NCBI GenBank assembly: GCA_014802345.1
Contig: JAAVCM010000005.1
Span: 64,127-96,159 of the forward strand
Source: Bacteroides sp.
GTDB taxonomy: Bacteria > Bacteroidota > Bacteroidia > Bacteroidales > Muribaculaceae
DNA length: 32,033 bases
Direction of reading: 5' to 3'
Shown here: piece after piece, positions 21,532 through 30,725 of the stretch
Numbering within the stretch: the first letter of the stretch is position 1
Layout: each line of letters opens with the position of its first letter
Program-made: the position numbers and the translations under genes
The notes under the pieces: generated by a model
What the model was told of the DNA's origin: nothing
The model's input: only the letters and a program-made list of their open reading frames with translations
Database searches by the model: none

Positions 21532-22974
21532 ATGGAGACTAAACGCTTCAACATCGCCGTAGCCGGTACGGGCTACGTCGGACTGAGTATAGCCACACTT
21601 CTTGCTCAGCACAACCATGTCACCGCAGTCGACGTGATTGCCGAGAAAGTTGATTTGATTAATCAGCGTAAATCACCGATTCAGGACGAGTATATCGAGA
21701 AATATCTTACCGAAAAGGATCTTGACCTGACGGCTACACTTGACGGTGCGGAGGCGTATCGCACAGCCGATTTCGTGGTCATAGCGGCGCCGACAAATTA
21801 TGATCCTGTCAAGAATTATTTCGATACGTCGCACGTTGAAGAGGTTATAGATCTTGTACTTGAAGTCAACCCGGATGCTGTCATGGTCATAAAGTCGACA
21901 ATTCCCGTTGGCTATTGCCGTTCTCTATATATGAAATATGCAGCGAAAGGTGTAAAGCGTTTCAATCTTCTTTTCTCCCCTGAATTTCTCCGCGAGTCAA
22001 AGGCACTTTACGACAACCTCTATCCCTCACGTATCATCGTCGGTATTCCCAAGATTATAGCTGACGGACGTTTTGAGGATGAAAATGCTGCAATCGAGGA
22101 GGTTGCTGACCTTCCGAAGCTCAATGAGGTGGCTCATATCTTCGCTAACCTGCTCCAACAGGGCGCGATAAAGGAGGATATACCGACACTTTTCATGGGC
22201 ATGAAGGAGGCGGAGGCCGTCAAACTCTTTGCCAACACATATCTGGCACTGCGTGTCAGCTATTTCAACGAGCTCGATACCTACGCTGAGGTCAAGGGGC
22301 TCGACTCACAGGCAATAATCGAGGGCATCGGTCTTGACCCGCGTATCGGTACACACTACAATAACCCCTCGTTTGGCTACGGCGGATACTGTCTCCCCAA
22401 AGACACCAAACAGCTCCTCGCTAACTATGCCGATGTGCCACAGAATATGATGACGGCCATTGTCGAGTCAAACCGTACCCGCAAGGATTTCATTGCTGAT
22501 CAAGTGCTGAAAATGGCAGGATGGTATGACTATTATGACAATAACACCTTCCGTCCCGCTCCTAAGAACTCACAGCTTAATACCTCATGTAACTCTGAAG
22601 GGAAAGAACTTGATACTTCATCCCAGGAAATTCCGACTCCCGGTAACCTTGACGGGAAAGGACTTGATGCTTCACGCAATACTGAAGGAAATTGCGTGAT
22701 CGGCGTCTACCGCCTGACTATGAAGTCGAACTCCGACAACTTCCGCCAGTCGTCCATACAAGGCGTGATGAAGCGTATCAAGGCCAAGGGTGCGACCGTG
22801 ATTATCTACGAACCGACCCTTGAGGACGGCTCGACCTTCTTCGGCTCAAAAGTCGTAAACGACCTCGCCGAATTCAAACGCCTCTCCCGCGCCATCCTCG
22901 CCAACCGCACCTCCCCCGACCTCACCGACGTCGAGGAGAGAGTCTATACAAGGGATCTGTTTTCGAGGGATTGA
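21532..22974 (+). CDS. ugd: UDP-glucose 6-dehydrogenase with an inserted repeat linker
   Basis: A 480-residue nucleotide-sugar dehydrogenase that oxidises UDP-glucose to UDP-glucuronate with two NAD+. Visible motifs: Rossmann [10 protein letters not shown] (about residue 9), [42 protein letters not shown] and the catalytic-cysteine block [14 protein letters not shown]. These closely match the E. coli Ugd type, which has about 390 residues. Most of the extra length is a polar linker at residues 344-387, inserted just before the C-terminal Rossmann domain ([20 protein letters not shown]), plus a longer C-terminus. The linker carries imperfect repeats of the type NxEGKxLDTSS. Host-like base composition sets it apart from the AT-rich genes after it. 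It supplies glucuronic acid to the capsule. Confidence 0.93.
   Translation: METKRFNIAVAGTGYVGLSIATLLAQHNHVTAVDVIAEKVDLINQRKSPIQDEYIEKYLTEKDLDLTATLDGAEAYRTADFVVIAAPTNYDPVKNYFDTSHVEEVIDLVLEVNPDAVMVIKSTIPVGYCRSLYMKYAAKGVKRFNLLFSPEFLRESKALYDNLYPSRIIVGIPKIIADGRFEDENAAIEEVADLPKLNEVAHIFANLLQQGAIKEDIPTLFMGMKEAEAVKLFANTYLALRVSYFNELDTYAEVKGLDSQAIIEGIGLDPRIGTHYNNPSFGYGGYCLPKDTKQLLANYADVPQNMMTAIVESNRTRKDFIADQVLKMAGWYDYYDNNTFRPAPKNSQLNTSCNSEGKELDTSSQEIPTPGNLDGKGLDASRNTEGNCVIGVYRLTMKSNSDNFRQSSIQGVMKRIKAKGATVIIYEPTLEDGSTFFGSKVVNDLAEFKRLSRAILANRTSPDLTDVEERVYTRDLFSRD
22591..22692 (+). repeat. imperfect in-frame repeats coding the Ugd linker
   Basis: The 33-nt unit at 22591-22623 returns at 22645-22677 with about 26 of 33 bases the same, 54 nt (18 codons) apart. 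A partial third copy (NTEGN) starts at 22678, and a decayed LNTS piece precedes the first. All steps keep the reading frame. Confidence 0.65.
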
Positions 22975-22985
22975 AACAAATAAAT

Positions 22986-24344
22986 ATGCGCAACTTACTG
23001 TCTCCTTTTCTTTCTAAATTATTATCCGGCTCCCAACGGAGTAATAATGTAAAGAGGAACATACTGGGTTCATTATTCCTAAAAGGAATAAGTATTGTCG
23101 TGCAGTTACTCCTTGTCCCTCTTACATTAAACTATCTTTCTACTGAATTATATGGCATCTGGTTGACCGTATCTTCCGTTGTCCTATGGCTTAGTTTTTT
23201 TGATATAGGATTTTCATTAGGCTTAAAGAACCGTCTTGCTGAAGCCATTGCTCAAGAAGATTATTCTACCGGGAAACAGTTGGTTTCAACCACCTATATT
23301 GTACTGATCTCCATCTTTATTCCATTAGGGATTATACTGGAATTCATTGTGCCACTTGTCCATTGGAGTGCGTTGCTTAATGTTGATGCATCCTACAATG
23401 AAACACTAATAGATGTAGTTCGGATTCTACTCATAGCATTCGTGTTCCAAATGGTCCTGCACACAATAAGTACAATAGTGGCCTCATTTCAAAAGGTTGC
23501 ACTTAGCAACGCTTTTCCTGTCATCGGTAATATAATTTCACTAGCAGTCATCTGGTTGCTTACACGATATACAGCACCCTCTCTCCGTAATATGGCACTT
23601 ACCATATCATTTATACCTGTAATGGTGCTGTTGATTAGTTCCATCATTCTTTTCAATGGTCGTCTAAAATCAATCCGCCCGGCCTTATCTGCATTCAATT
23701 CAAAAAAAATTAAGGATATATTTTCATTAGGCATTAAATTTTTCATAATTCAGATTCAGGTTATAGTAATTCAGCAAGCTACGAATCTCCTTATTTCTAA
23801 TGTCTCCAATCCTGATTATGTGACATATTATAATATATCGTACCGATACATTGGAACTGCAATGATGATATTCACTCTTATATTAGGCCCTTTATGGCCA
23901 GCCTTTACAGAAGCATACGTTAAAAAAGACTATGAATGGATGAACCAGATATATCGTAAATTATCAAAACTATATATAGCCGTATTCGGTATGATATGGA
24001 TTATGTGTATTCTTTCTCCTGTCATATATCCAATTTGGATTGGTGATACTACTCACATACCATTTTTGATGACTCTATCATTAGCTGTATACTTCTGTCT
24101 GGTAACATGGGATAGTTTACAAATTATATTGATAAATGGAATAGGTACCATTAAACTACAATCTTACGTTACATTAATAGGTCTTATATTTCATATTCCA
24201 TTATCATTATTTTTCGGACACTATATTGGAGTATATGGTGTAATTTTTTCTATGATTTTAATTACAATAGTATATTCTATCTTTTTTACGATTCAAATAA
24301 GAAAAATTTTGAATCAAACTGCTAAGGACATTTGGCAAAAATAA
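22986..24344 (+). CDS. wzx: Wzx-type polysaccharide flippase (MOP superfamily)
   Basis: A 452-residue polytopic inner-membrane protein with about 12-14 hydrophobic segments, no long soluble domain and a few charged loops, as in oligosaccharide flippases of the MATE/MOP superfamily. The N-terminal part (KRNILGSLFLKGISIVVQLLLVPLTLNYLSTELYGIWLT) is the usual Wzx start. It flips the lipid-linked repeat unit to the periplasmic face for polymerisation. I take the ATG at 22986; an in-frame TTG at 22971 overlapping the ugd stop is possible. From here on the sequence turns strongly AT-rich, with frequent AT-ending codons. Low sequence conservation is normal for this family; the role is inferred from fold and position. 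Confidence 0.88.
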   Translation: MRNLLSPFLSKLLSGSQRSNNVKRNILGSLFLKGISIVVQLLLVPLTLNYLSTELYGIWLTVSSVVLWLSFFDIGFSLGLKNRLAEAIAQEDYSTGKQLVSTTYIVLISIFIPLGIILEFIVPLVHWSALLNVDASYNETLIDVVRILLIAFVFQMVLHTISTIVASFQKVALSNAFPVIGNIISLAVIWLLTRYTAPSLRNMALTISFIPVMVLLISSIILFNGRLKSIRPALSAFNSKKIKDIFSLGIKFFIIQIQVIVIQQATNLLISNVSNPDYVTYYNISYRYIGTAMMIFTLILGPLWPAFTEAYVKKDYEWMNQIYRKLSKLYIAVFGMIWIMCILSPVIYPIWIGDTTHIPFLMTLSLAVYFCLVTWDSLQIILINGIGTIKLQSYVTLIGLIFHIPLSLFFGHYIGVYGVIFSMILITIVYSIFFTIQIRKILNQTAKDIWQK

Positions 24345-24377
24345 TCTAAACTTATCATATTTAACATATCATTCCTC

Positions 24378-25061
24378 ATGAATTTTAGTCTGTTCATACC
24401 TCCCCCATATTGTTATTGGATAAGATGGATTATTAGCAAATTTCGATTTGGTAATAAAGTAAAACTAAGCTACACGGCAGTTATTTCTCCAAAGAGCTCT
24501 TTTGAAGGGTTAAATTATATAGGGAGTCATACCTATTTTAATGGAATGATGGGCCGAGGATCTTATATATCTTCCAATTCTAATATAACTGCAAGAATCG
24601 GAAGATTTTCGTCTATTGGTCCAAGAGTCAATACCATACAAGGACGGCATCCATTCCATAAACCTTTTGTGTCTTCGTCTCCGTTCTTTTTTTCATCTAT
24701 GACATTATTTGGAAAGTCATTTGTCGATAAATCATACTTTAAAGAGTATAAATATGCATATCCCCCATATTTTACTGTCTCCATTGGCTCAGATTGTTGG
24801 ATTGGTGCTGATGTTAAAATAATATCAGGAGTTAATATACATGATGGGGCTGTAATTCTAGCTGGTGCCATTGTCACTAAAGATATTCCACCTTATGCGA
24901 TTGTAGGAGGAGTTCCAGGAAAAATTTTAGGCTATCGTTATGATGAAGATATCTGTAATAAACTAACAGCTATCAAGTGGTGGGATAAATCGATAGATTG
25001 GCTTAATAAAAATAATCATCTACTAAGAGATATAGATCTATTTATAAAAATATGTAGCTAA
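24378..25061 (+). CDS. left-handed beta-helix acyltransferase (Vat/CatB-like)
   Basis: A 227-residue hexapeptide-repeat transferase of the xenobiotic/antibiotic acetyltransferase-like group. Hexad repeats run through SNSNITARIGRFSSIGPRV and SIGSDCWIGADVKIISGVNIHDGAVILAGAIVTKDIP, and the family ending AIVGGVPGKILGYRYDE is present. The catalytic His is probably in the loop QGRHPFHKP (about residues 91-99). In a capsule locus the likely job is O- or N-acetylation of a sugar rather than modification of a drug. It starts 33 nt after wzx, and is AT-rich like its neighbours. Confidence 0.85.
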   Translation: MNFSLFIPPPYCYWIRWIISKFRFGNKVKLSYTAVISPKSSFEGLNYIGSHTYFNGMMGRGSYISSNSNITARIGRFSSIGPRVNTIQGRHPFHKPFVSSSPFFFSSMTLFGKSFVDKSYFKEYKYAYPPYFTVSIGSDCWIGADVKIISGVNIHDGAVILAGAIVTKDIPPYAIVGGVPGKILGYRYDEDICNKLTAIKWWDKSIDWLNKNNHLLRDIDLFIKICS

Positions 25062-25169
25062 TTCAGTAGCTAAAATTATGTATAGGCTTATACCATTAAA
25101 ACATCGTGCATAACTTACAATATTTTTATATATCATTAATTGTAATTTAAAATAACTATAATAAGTTGT

Positions 25170-26318
25170 ATGAAAACACAGATAATTTATTCATCCTCAG
25201 TTATTGGTCATAATCTTGAATATCTACATCATATTTATGAAGTTTGTCTTTCTAAAAAGCATCTTAATTTTGTATTTCTAGTCCCTTGTTCATTTTTAAA
25301 ATATAAAAACCGTTTTTATTGGGAAGAAAGTAATAATATTATTTTTGAATTCATCCCAGAAGAGCAACTTACAAAAAAACAAAATAGTAGTATTTTTTTA
25401 AGGAGCATATATTTATGTAAAATACTGAAAAAATGTTTTAAACGTCACTCTACAAATAGAGCTTTCTCCACAAATATTATCGAACTATTGCCTTGGGCAC
25501 CATTCATACTAAAAAAAGCTCGTATAAGCGGGATAATGTATATACTCTCTTATTTTTATCATAGTGATTATAGTAGTATCAAATTACTTAAGAGTAAATT
25601 AATAAATCGAATTCTAATTAAAAGTTCTATCTTTAATAAAATTTTGTTATTAAACGATCATATAATTCCGCAAACTCTTAATAATAGGAATAACTATAAC
25701 AGATTTATAGCTTTGGCAGATCCGCTTCCACCTAATCCATCAGGTAAAATTATAAATTTAAGAGAGTCACTGGGCATTTCCGCAGACAAAAAAATATTTC
25801 TTCATATAGGAGGATTAGGAATTAGAAAAGGGACTTTAGATATCATAGATTCATTTAATTATATACCTAAAGACATTATCCAGACCTATTGTTTTTTATT
25901 TATCGGACGTATTTCACAATCAATTAAGGAAATTTTTACAAAAAAAATAAATTATTGGAAATCGAAAGGTCTACAGATTATAGTTGAGGATGGTGGCTAT
26001 TGTTCGTATGAACGTTTTTATTCTATGTGTAATACCAGTGATGTAATTTTAATACCATATAAGAATGTATATCAGAGTAGTGGAGTATTAGGATTTGCAG
26101 CCTATGCCAAGAAACCAGTTATTGGTCCAGACAAAGGACTTCTTGCAAACTTGATCTCCAATTATCAACTTGGAATATGTATAGATACTACTCCGGAGAA
26201 TCTGTCTAAGACCTATGAAAAAGCGGTAGCATTTAAAGTAAATACTGATAAAGCCCAAAATTATTTGATAGCAAATAGCTTGTATTCTTTTAAACAAACT
26301 ATATATAATATGTTATGA
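25170..26318 (+). CDS. glycosyltransferase, GT4-like
   Basis: A 382-residue predicted GT-B fold glycosyltransferase. The C-terminal half has the nucleotide-sugar domain: LHIGGLGIRKGTLDIIDSFNYI (about 212-233) with the RKG pattern, a FLFIGRIS strand, and the region VILIPYKNVYQSSGVLGFAAYAKKPVIGPD where GT4 enzymes bind the donor phosphate and sugar; the Glu usually seen there is replaced by SSG. The N-terminal half is poorly conserved. Donor and acceptor are unknown. The stop overlaps the start of the next gene (ATGA). The gap before it (25062-25169) is AT-rich and holds nothing I recognise. Confidence 0.8.
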   Translation: MKTQIIYSSSVIGHNLEYLHHIYEVCLSKKHLNFVFLVPCSFLKYKNRFYWEESNNIIFEFIPEEQLTKKQNSSIFLRSIYLCKILKKCFKRHSTNRAFSTNIIELLPWAPFILKKARISGIMYILSYFYHSDYSSIKLLKSKLINRILIKSSIFNKILLLNDHIIPQTLNNRNNYNRFIALADPLPPNPSGKIINLRESLGISADKKIFLHIGGLGIRKGTLDIIDSFNYIPKDIIQTYCFLFIGRISQSIKEIFTKKINYWKSKGLQIIVEDGGYCSYERFYSMCNTSDVILIPYKNVYQSSGVLGFAAYAKKPVIGPDKGLLANLISNYQLGICIDTTPENLSKTYEKAVAFKVNTDKAQNYLIANSLYSFKQTIYNML

Positions 26319-27538
26319 GAGAAGAATTTAAATTAAATTTTTTTGAATTAAATCTTATATATATATTATGTGGATTTTCTTTCATGACAACAATTTATTC
26401 AAATCCATCGGCAAGTATTATTTACCGTGCGATTGGTATCTTAATTCCGTTTATATGTCTTTTAAAAACCAAATTTAAGATTACAATCCCTAATGATTTA
26501 AGATTTAAGACTTATATAATACTATTATGTCTTTATTCAATTGCCGTTTTATACACGTTGTTTTGGGGTAAGTATCAAACTTTTAATGCTCCCTCAAAGA
26601 ATTTAACACTCCTATTTTTGATAGGTATAACATGGTTTCCTATAATGGGATATATATCTAATATCAAATATATAAATTATAATAAAGTGGTAATTTATAT
26701 ATTTTTTATACTGTTATTTGTTATCGGTAAGGGATATATAGGGATTTCAAATCAGGTAGCATCTACCTCTGGTAGATTTATGCTGAATGCAAGTCAGAGT
26801 ACACTTACATTTGGTGATAAAGGGATGATGCTAATGATTGCCTCATTTGCACTTCTGATAGCCCCACCACTACCTTTCCTAAAATCTTTCTTTAAATTTA
26901 TATTTTTAGGAGGAGTCATATTAGGTATTATGGGGGCTATGAAAGGAGGAAGTAGAGGCCCATTCTTAAGTGGATTTATTTCTCTAATATTTATGTCAAT
27001 TTGTGCGCCTAAAAATATGAAGCGAATACTAACAATATTTATTTTAGGACTGATTGGTGCTGGTACTGCTGTACTGAATGCAATACATAGTTTTGCACCT
27101 GCTCTTTTTGATCGTATCATGCAATCTATCTTAACAGGTGACAGTAGTGGCCGTGATAGTATTTTTTCGGATGCATTTCATTCAATAAATTTTATTATCG
27201 GAGGTTCACCCATCATATTGGAAAAGGATATGTTTTTTGGCTATCATAATGTCTATATCACATTGTCAATGGGGATTGGTATTATTCCAGCGATAATATT
27301 TATCATACTCATTGTTTCTCTAATTATTTCATTCTATCGAAAAGTTAAAAATAAGACTCTTAGTAGTGCAGGAGAATTCTTTGTATATGGATTCTTCATA
27401 TTTTATATTTTTAGAGGGCTTACAGGGGTTAACATGCTATCCACTAATGAGTTTAATATGTCTATACTTATGAGTTGCTATATATGCTCAATTCAATATT
27501 TAAATTTTAGAAATCACATCAATAAAAAGATCGCATAA
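26315..27538 (+). CDS. wzy: Wzy-type O-antigen/capsule polymerase
   Basis: A 407-residue inner-membrane protein with about 10-12 hydrophobic segments and one larger polar loop (about 225-320, with RIMQSILTGDSSGRDSIFSDAF and a following FFGYHNVYITLSMGIG). The pattern, including SGR-x-IF and HN-xY near the end, is that of O-antigen polymerases/ligases (Wzy/WaaL superfamily). It would join flipped repeat units in the periplasm. The start ATG at 26315 overlaps the previous stop as ATGA. Sequence is very AT-rich. Wzy and WaaL cannot be told apart by eye with certainty, but a capsule locus with wzx favours Wzy. Confidence 0.82.
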   Translation: MREEFKLNFFELNLIYILCGFSFMTTIYSNPSASIIYRAIGILIPFICLLKTKFKITIPNDLRFKTYIILLCLYSIAVLYTLFWGKYQTFNAPSKNLTLLFLIGITWFPIMGYISNIKYINYNKVVIYIFFILLFVIGKGYIGISNQVASTSGRFMLNASQSTLTFGDKGMMLMIASFALLIAPPLPFLKSFFKFIFLGGVILGIMGAMKGGSRGPFLSGFISLIFMSICAPKNMKRILTIFILGLIGAGTAVLNAIHSFAPALFDRIMQSILTGDSSGRDSIFSDAFHSINFIIGGSPIILEKDMFFGYHNVYITLSMGIGIIPAIIFIILIVSLIISFYRKVKNKTLSSAGEFFVYGFFIFYIFRGLTGVNMLSTNEFNMSILMSCYICSIQYLNFRNHINKKIA

Positions 27539-27555
27539 CTAAATTCTCATCAATC

Positions 27556-28416
27556 ATGACAATCAAATACTTTATCTCAAATTCTATTGCACGTCTTTCT
27601 TCCTCGTTATATCTGAGACTGGCATATATTTATAATCGTAAACATATCCCTAATCTATCGTCTCCTAAGGATATTTCTGAAGTACTCATCAAGCACGTGG
27701 TTGATGGTACTATTAATAAATCATATTTTCTTGCAGATAAATATCTGGTTCGTAAATATATAATTTCTAAAGGATATAAAAATTTGCTTAATCCATTAAT
27801 CGGTGTTTACGATTCCCCTGATGAAATTGATTTTAGTAATTTACCTAATCGATTTGCGATTAAAATGAATTACGGAGCCGGAATGAATATTATTTGTAAT
27901 AATATTAAAAATTTCAATTACAAAGACAGTATTGATAAACTACATGGTTGGCTCAATAAGGAGACCTACTCGAATGCTGAGCGGCATTATAATCTGATTG
28001 ACCGTAAGATATTAATAGAAGAATTTATTGATGATGGACATGGGGGATTTCCGACAGACTATAAGTTTATGTGTATTCATGGAAAAGTATTCTGTGTGTT
28101 AGCATGTAGCTCTAGGGAGACTGGACATGCTAGTTATGCTCCATTTGATTTGGACTGGAATTATTTGGAGGAATACGATCGTTATCATAGAGCTTATGAA
28201 TCAATTCCTAAACCAGTCAATTTAAAAGAAATGATAATGATAGCTGAAAATTTAAGCCAAGGATATGATATTATAAGAGTGGACCTATATTCTAATGGTT
28301 CCAAGATATGGTTTGGAGAGATGACACTCACTCCTTCTGGCTGCATTCTTCATGGATGGACACAAAAAGCTTTGGATGATATGGGGAAAGTGTATAATCA
28401 ATTTATAGATGTATAA
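27556..28416 (+). CDS. TupA-like ATP-grasp amide/peptide ligase
   Basis: A 286-residue protein of the TupA-like ATP-grasp family. Typical features: DKYLVRKYIISKGY near residue 62, the ATP-binding Lys in FAIKMNYGAGMN, ILIEEFIDD with the nucleotide-contacting Glu, DYKFMCIHGKVFCV, and the Mg-binding end IIRVDLYSNGSKIWFGEMTLTPSG (Asp and Glu). TupA of Bacillus is needed for teichuronopeptide, and the family is thought to link amino acids by amide bonds to uronic acids. With ugd in the same locus, an amino-acyl-glucuronamide capsule is a reasonable inference. It follows wzy by 17 nt and overlaps or abuts the next glycosyltransferase. Confidence 0.85.
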   Translation: MTIKYFISNSIARLSSSLYLRLAYIYNRKHIPNLSSPKDISEVLIKHVVDGTINKSYFLADKYLVRKYIISKGYKNLLNPLIGVYDSPDEIDFSNLPNRFAIKMNYGAGMNIICNNIKNFNYKDSIDKLHGWLNKETYSNAERHYNLIDRKILIEEFIDDGHGGFPTDYKFMCIHGKVFCVLACSSRETGHASYAPFDLDWNYLEEYDRYHRAYESIPKPVNLKEMIMIAENLSQGYDIIRVDLYSNGSKIWFGEMTLTPSGCILHGWTQKALDDMGKVYNQFIDV

Positions 28417-28429
28417 TTTTTTATGTCTT

Positions 28430-29527
28430 ATGACTAAGCTCTGTGTAATCTATAATATGGCCCCAAAATATCGTGCCCCAATATTCCAACTTATGGATCG
28501 AGAATTAGATATTGACTGGTATTTTGGAGAGCCAATAGGTGACATAAAAGGCCTTGATCCAAAAGTGTTAAAAAATACTAATATCATTGGGCGTAAGACT
28601 TGGAGAGGACTCATATGGCAGAAAGGAACCCTAAAATTGCTCTGCGCTAATAACTATGACAGGTATCTAATGCTGGGTGAGCCTTTTACTCTTTCTACTT
28701 GGCTATTTATGATGATGAGACCATTGGTTGCACCTAAAAAGAAAATATATCTTTGGAGTCATGGATGGTATGGACGTGAGGGTGTCATAAAAAAATGGAT
28801 CAAACGATGCTTCTTTGGGTTAGCTAATGGAACATTCTTATACGGCAATTATGCTCGTGAAGTAGCAATTCAGCAAGGTAATAATCCGAATAAATTTGGG
28901 GTGATTCACAATTCTTTGGATTATGAAAAGCATAAAAAGCTTAGAGAATCAATTTCAACTACTTCTATATATAGCGACCATTTTGGTAATGATAATCCTA
29001 CTCTGATATTTATTGGACGATTGACTAAAGTCAAAAAACTCAATCAAGTCATAGAGGCTGTGGCTCAGCTTAAAGAAAAGAATGAGTATTACAATATCAT
29101 ATTTGTTGGAGATGGAGAGGAACGAGATAGTCTTCAAAAATTGTCATCAGAGCTTGATATCCCTGTTTGGTTTTACGGTAGTTGCTATGATGAAGCCAAA
29201 AATGCCGAACTCATCCATAATGCAGATCTTTGTATATCTCCCGGTAATGTCGGACTAACAGCAATTCACACAATGACATTCGGTACACCGGTTATCACAC
29301 ACTCCAATTTGCCTAATCAGATGCCTGAATTTGAAGCTATCCACGATGGAAAGACCGGGGCATTCTTTACCGAAGATTCTGTTGATAGTCTGGCTAAAGT
29401 CATCTCTGGATGGTTTTCCGCTACGAATTACTCTCGTGAAAATATAAGACACAATTGTCAGGAAGAAATTGATAATTATTGGACACCTCAGTTTCAATTA
29501 AATACCTTGAAACAATACCTAATTTAA
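28430..29527 (+). CDS. glycosyltransferase, GT4 family
   Basis: A predicted GT-B glycosyltransferase of about 365 residues. The nucleotide-sugar-binding half shows LIFIGRLTKVKKLNQVIEAV, IIFVGDGEERDSLQKL, WFYGSCYDEAKNAELIHNADLCISPGNVGLTAIHTMTFGTPVI and a PEFEAI segment, all usual in GT4, with Gly instead of the first Glu of the E-x7-E motif. I favour the Met at 28430 (MTKLCVIYN), which starts the first beta strand; an ATG at 28409 would add seven residues and overlap the previous gene by 8 nt. The donor is unknown. The following gene starts 1 nt after its stop. Confidence 0.88.
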   Translation: MTKLCVIYNMAPKYRAPIFQLMDRELDIDWYFGEPIGDIKGLDPKVLKNTNIIGRKTWRGLIWQKGTLKLLCANNYDRYLMLGEPFTLSTWLFMMMRPLVAPKKKIYLWSHGWYGREGVIKKWIKRCFFGLANGTFLYGNYAREVAIQQGNNPNKFGVIHNSLDYEKHKKLRESISTTSIYSDHFGNDNPTLIFIGRLTKVKKLNQVIEAVAQLKEKNEYYNIIFVGDGEERDSLQKLSSELDIPVWFYGSCYDEAKNAELIHNADLCISPGNVGLTAIHTMTFGTPVITHSNLPNQMPEFEAIHDGKTGAFFTEDSVDSLAKVISGWFSATNYSRENIRHNCQEEIDNYWTPQFQLNTLKQYLI

Positions 29528-29528
29528 A

Positions 29529-30725
29529 ATGTCTACCCTCCTTCAAATCAATGTAACCGCCAATTGGGGTTCGACCGGTAAGATTGCTGAGGATATCGGG
29601 AAACTTGCAATTGAGGTCGGATGGGAGAGCTGGATTGCATACGGCCGTGGGGAACCGACGAGCAAATCCAATTTGATCCGTATAGGAAACGACTGGGATA
29701 TGAGACTTCACGGACTACAATCCAGACTTCTTGACAATCATGGACTTGCATCAAAAAAAGTAACGAAGGAATTTATTGACAGAATAAAAGAGATTAAACC
29801 TGACATCATACATCTTCATAACATTCACGGTTATTATCTTAATTATCCTCTCCTGTTTGATTTCCTAAAAGAATATGGCGCACCGATTGTCTGGACTCTT
29901 CATGACTGCTGGCCATTTACCGGACACTGCGCCTACTATGATTTTGCAAAATGTGACCATTGGCAGATAGAATGTCATGATTGTCCGCAGTTACGGAGCT
30001 ATCCGGCCTCTTTATGGCGCGATAGGAGTAAGGACAATTTTTACCAGAAAAAAGAATCCTTCCTTGGAGTTGATAACCTGACTTTTGTACCCGTATCCGA
30101 CTGGCTTCACAACGAATTGTCGAAATCCTTCCTTGCTCAATATCCTGCTGTAACTATCCACAATGGTATAGATCTGTCGGTATTTACACCTTCTGATACA
30201 CTCGTCACTGACAGTACAAAAAAAGTTGTCCTCGGAGTGGCAAGCGTGTGGGACAGACGTAAGGGTCTCGATGAATTTATCAAACTACGAAAATTGCTCC
30301 CTGACAATTATACCATTATTCTTGTTGGGCTTTCCCATGACCAGATTGCCACTCTACCACAAGGAATTACCGGACTCAGGCGTACTGAGAATGTCCGTCA
30401 GCTCGTGGACCTATATTCTATGGCGGATGTGTTTGTCAATCCAACTCTTGAAGACAATTTCCCTACAACTAACCTTGAGGCCTTGGCTTGCGGTACTCCG
30501 GTGATAACTTACGATACCGGTGGCTCCCCCGAAGCGATAGATGGACAGACCGGGATTGTAGTCCCATATCAGGACGTGGATGTTTTGGCAGAAAAAGTGA
30601 GATATTTGTGTGAATCCGCTCCATTCGCTATTGGCCAGTGTCGTCTAAGGGCAGAAAAAAATTACGACAAACAGAAAGTTTTTAAGCAGTATATAAACCT
30701 CTATAATAATCTTGTCAAGAAATGA
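29529..30725 (+). CDS. glycosyltransferase, GT4 family, with a cysteine-rich loop
   Basis: A 398-residue GT-B enzyme. The N-terminal block INVTANWGSTGKIAEDIG and WTLHDCWPFTGHCAYYDFAK, then CDHWQIECHDCPQL, mark a well-known Bacteroidota GT4 subgroup whose acceptor domain carries a cluster of cysteines that could bind a metal or form a structural knot. The donor half shows LGVASVWDRRKGLDEFIKL and the E-x7-E motif in NPTLEDNFPTTNLEALACG. Base composition returns to the host-like level here, unlike the genes before it. Junctions are tight: 1 nt from the previous stop and an ATGA overlap with the next gene. Confidence 0.9.
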   Translation: MSTLLQINVTANWGSTGKIAEDIGKLAIEVGWESWIAYGRGEPTSKSNLIRIGNDWDMRLHGLQSRLLDNHGLASKKVTKEFIDRIKEIKPDIIHLHNIHGYYLNYPLLFDFLKEYGAPIVWTLHDCWPFTGHCAYYDFAKCDHWQIECHDCPQLRSYPASLWRDRSKDNFYQKKESFLGVDNLTFVPVSDWLHNELSKSFLAQYPAVTIHNGIDLSVFTPSDTLVTDSTKKVVLGVASVWDRRKGLDEFIKLRKLLPDNYTIILVGLSHDQIATLPQGITGLRRTENVRQLVDLYSMADVFVNPTLEDNFPTTNLEALACGTPVITYDTGGSPEAIDGQTGIVVPYQDVDVLAEKVRYLCESAPFAIGQCRLRAEKNYDKQKVFKQYINLYNNLVKK

